NCBI GenBank assembly: GCA_021613535.1 | Contig: CP075496.1 | Coordinates: 15,004,001 to 15,068,000, forward strand | Reading direction: 5' to 3' | DNA from: Adineta vaga | Taxonomy: Eukaryota; Rotifera | DNA length: 64,000 nucleotides | Shown here: one piece after another, positions 62,005 through 64,000 of the stretch | How positions within the stretch are numbered: the first letter of the stretch is position 1 | Layout of the letters: each line of letters begins with the position of its first letter | Notes under the pieces: generated by a model | The model's input: the letters and a program-made list of their open reading frames with translations, nothing else | The model's database searches: none | What the model was told of the DNA's origin: nothing | Program-made: the position numbers and the translations under genes

Positions 62005-63657
62005 TTAACATAAATTTAAAAGAATATTTAAAGTAAATTTTCCATCACCAGTCACAGCAATATCAATCTTTCCATCAAGATTAAAATCTCCTGTTATAAT
62101 TGCAACAATATAAGGATCAGTTTGTAATGTTTGATAATGAATAAATGTTCCATCTTGATTATTTAATAAAATATGAATAAAATGATCATAATTATTTGAA
62201 ACAATAATATCAATAAATGAATCATTATTTAAATCAGCAACAGCAACTGGTATCGGAAGACCATTAATATAATATGAATGACGTTTATAAAAATTTCCTT
62301 GTCCATCATTAAATAAAACTTCGACTGTTGATGAACCATGATTAGCAGTAATAATATCAATAAAAGAATCATTATTTATATCAGCAATTGTTATTCCCCA
62401 TGGTGAAATTCCAGTTGAATATGTTTTTCTAGGTTTAAAAAAACCTTTTTTATCATTTATATAAATACTAATTGTATTATCACTATAATCAGTAACAACA
62501 AAATCTAAATAAGAATCTTGATTAAAATCTGCAATTGATACAGCTGTACAATCATGACCAGCTTGATACATTATTGAATAATTAAATGATAAATTATGAT
62601 AATCATAGAAAATAGTTACAGAAGAATCATGATCATTAACAACAACAATATCTAATAAAGAATTTTTATTAAAATCTTCTATATCAAGCCAATATGGATA
62701 ATATTCAATTGGATCATTTCCAACTAAATATTCTTTTATCGAACTAAAACTTCGATTTCCATTATTAATTATAATTCCAATTGTACCAGTATAAAGAAAT
62801 GATATTATTATATCAAATTTATTATCATTATTCATATCTTTAATAGTTACATAAACAGGATTTTGAGGAGTTCGATATATAATTGCTGATTGAAATGTTC
62901 CATTTCCGATACCATAATAAAATCCAACTGCACTTTCTCCTCGAAAAATAACAGCAATATCAAGATAAAGATCTTCATCTATATAACCAGTACTTAATGA
63001 CCAAGGAGTATTTCCAGTTAAATAACTTGAATAATTTGAAAATTGTATTGGATTACATAAAATAACTAAAAGAATTTTTTGATTTAATTTAATTATTAAA
63101 ATTAAAATTAAATTAATTACTTTGAGATATATTCTTTATTGGAATTGATGGTGTTACTAAAGAAATTTATTTTAATTATTTTCTTTTCGTCTTCACTTAC
63201 TTTCTGTTGAATTTAGTTTAATTTCAGTTGTTTTTTTAGATCTTTTTGAAACAATTGTTGTTTCTAAAAATAATTATCATTATAATACTCTTCTGTTCGA
63301 ATTCTCTCACTATAATTGAGGGTGTGTGAGTATTAGATAGTTAAAATATACACATGTACATCCTCAAGATTGATGTATAATTTTTGAAGAGATTTTAAAA
63401 AAATGAATATTCTTACCGATATTATATTTCGTATTATTGACAAAAAAAACTGCTTGAATACGAAGAAAGATAATGACAATAATAATACTAATAAAGATAA
63501 ATATTGGTATTATAAAACAACTCCAAAGAAGAAATCGAGATCTTTTTGATATAGGATTTTCTCTTCAATAAATTTATATTTTAAAAAAAATATATATTAA
63601 TTCAATAGTTAAGTATTACTTTGAAGACAATATTTCTTCATTTGATAATTGTTCCAT
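62005..63657 (-). CDS. Type II membrane protein with FG-GAP/VCBS propeller repeats
   Basis: Five exons on the minus strand: 63620-63657, 63417-63562, 63201-63263, 63121-63156 and 62005-63065; 447 aa. A short cytoplasmic N-terminus (MEQLSNEEILSSKENPISKR) precedes a single membrane helix (FIIPIFIFISIIIVIIFL, about 27-45) and an extracellular FG-GAP/VCBS propeller. Repeats include YIDEDLYLDIAVIFRGESA, DMNNDNKFDIIISFLYTG, DFNQDSYLDFVVTDYSDN, DINNDSFIDIITANHGSS, DLNNDSFIDIIVSNNYDH and DFNLDGKIDIAVTGDG, each with the D-x-N-x-D-x-x-x-D calcium-loop pattern. A membrane-anchored calcium-binding propeller is predicted, partner unknown. Intron 2 holds a telomere-like foldback. Only the 5' flank up to 64000 follows. 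Confidence 0.82.
63317..63368. repeat. Telomere-like foldback repeat, copy 9, intronic
   Basis: Left arm TTGAGGGTGTGTGAG and right arm CACATGTACATCCTCAA, about 17 nt apart, inside intron 2 (63264-63416) of the FG-GAP gene. Confidence 0.65.
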
Positions 63658-64000
63658 TGATATTCATATACTTATGAAATATATTTTCTTGAAAGTGACG
63701 AAGTATAGATCAGTAAAAACTTAATTACAGAAATTGTTAATAACAAATAAGACTTTCTTTTGCATAGACACTTTTTTTTCTTTTTTAATTTTTAAAATTA
63801 TTTAATATCAGACAAGAAAAAGAAGTGTTATTCACTCAAATAATTGTTTTTCTATTATACTGATGAATATAATCAATGTATTTCTTTATATTTGTCTTTA
63901 TTTAATAATCAATTGATCTTCGAAAAAAGATCTAATAACTTCTTCATTTTGAATAAGAGTCGAAATATTCATTAAATCAAAACAATTTATGATGTACAAA
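63658..64000. other. 5' flank of the FG-GAP gene
   Basis: AT-rich, no ORF or motif that I can support. Confidence 0.5.

Noticed and set aside
1-64000. CRISPR array, bacterial operon or phage signals
   Set aside because: No regular spacer-repeat structure; introns and metazoan families show a eukaryotic nuclear locus.

Overview
This is an AT-rich eukaryotic nuclear window with short GT-AG introns (mostly about 45-100 nt), a metazoan gene set and abundant decayed gene copies. The protein families (ADP-ribosyltransferase plus TPR proteins, Kelch, NHL and FG-GAP propellers, PAN modules, a Ty3/gypsy element, TGTGGG-like telomeric-type motifs) point to a bdelloid rotifer. This is inference from family content; no ribosomal or mitochondrial marker is present. 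All exon joins were made by eye from splice signals and reading-frame phase.

Layout. 1-2600: remnants, including a decayed flavin monooxygenase. 2633-4447 (-): a secreted PAN plus mucin-like gene. 5900-9500: repeats and a decayed exon. 9534-10745 (-): a secreted Vps62-like protein. 12400-16600: an NHL relic, an intact group XII-type phospholipase A2, an SDR pseudogene and a stranded Kelch exon. 16662-18388 (-): a broken ART-TPR gene. 19201-20133: a GPI-anchor-like protein interrupted by one TGA. 21855-22121: a possible small two-exon gene. 23607-24657: derlin. 25861-29440: a PAN-linker-Kelch gene. 31136-33164: a quinone-oxidoreductase-like MDR protein. 33608-34864 (-): an NHL protein. 37509-39548 (-): a frameshifted membrane protein. 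39869-41992 (-): a type II NADH dehydrogenase with EF-hand-like loops. 43625-44170: a ubiquitin-like ORF. 45154-45607: a small PAN protein. 46628-47460 (-): an envelope-like relic. 48445-48681: a small His-rich protein. 49046-51473 (-): an Ig/LDLa protein. 52916-53791: an intact arginine ADP-ribosyltransferase. 54129-60178: a complete Ty3/gypsy retrotransposon with identical 169-bp LTRs and an extra small membrane-protein ORF. 61125-62000: a DED-like relic, a tRNA-like gene and a U6-like sequence. 62005-63657 (-): a type II membrane FG-GAP protein.

The genes do not form one pathway. Two themes recur. Extracellular or propeller modules (PAN, Kelch, NHL, FG-GAP, Ig/LDLa) are carried on exons that are often phase 1, and intact and broken copies lie side by side. 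Dispersed short foldbacks whose arms resemble TTGAGGGTGTGGGTG and its complement occur about every 5 kb between genes and in one intron; one coincides with the stop codon of an ORF. They are the strongest candidate here for a poorly described element. GC-rich islands of GGAATTCC/TTCCGG or GGATCCGACAGG words form a second repeat class.
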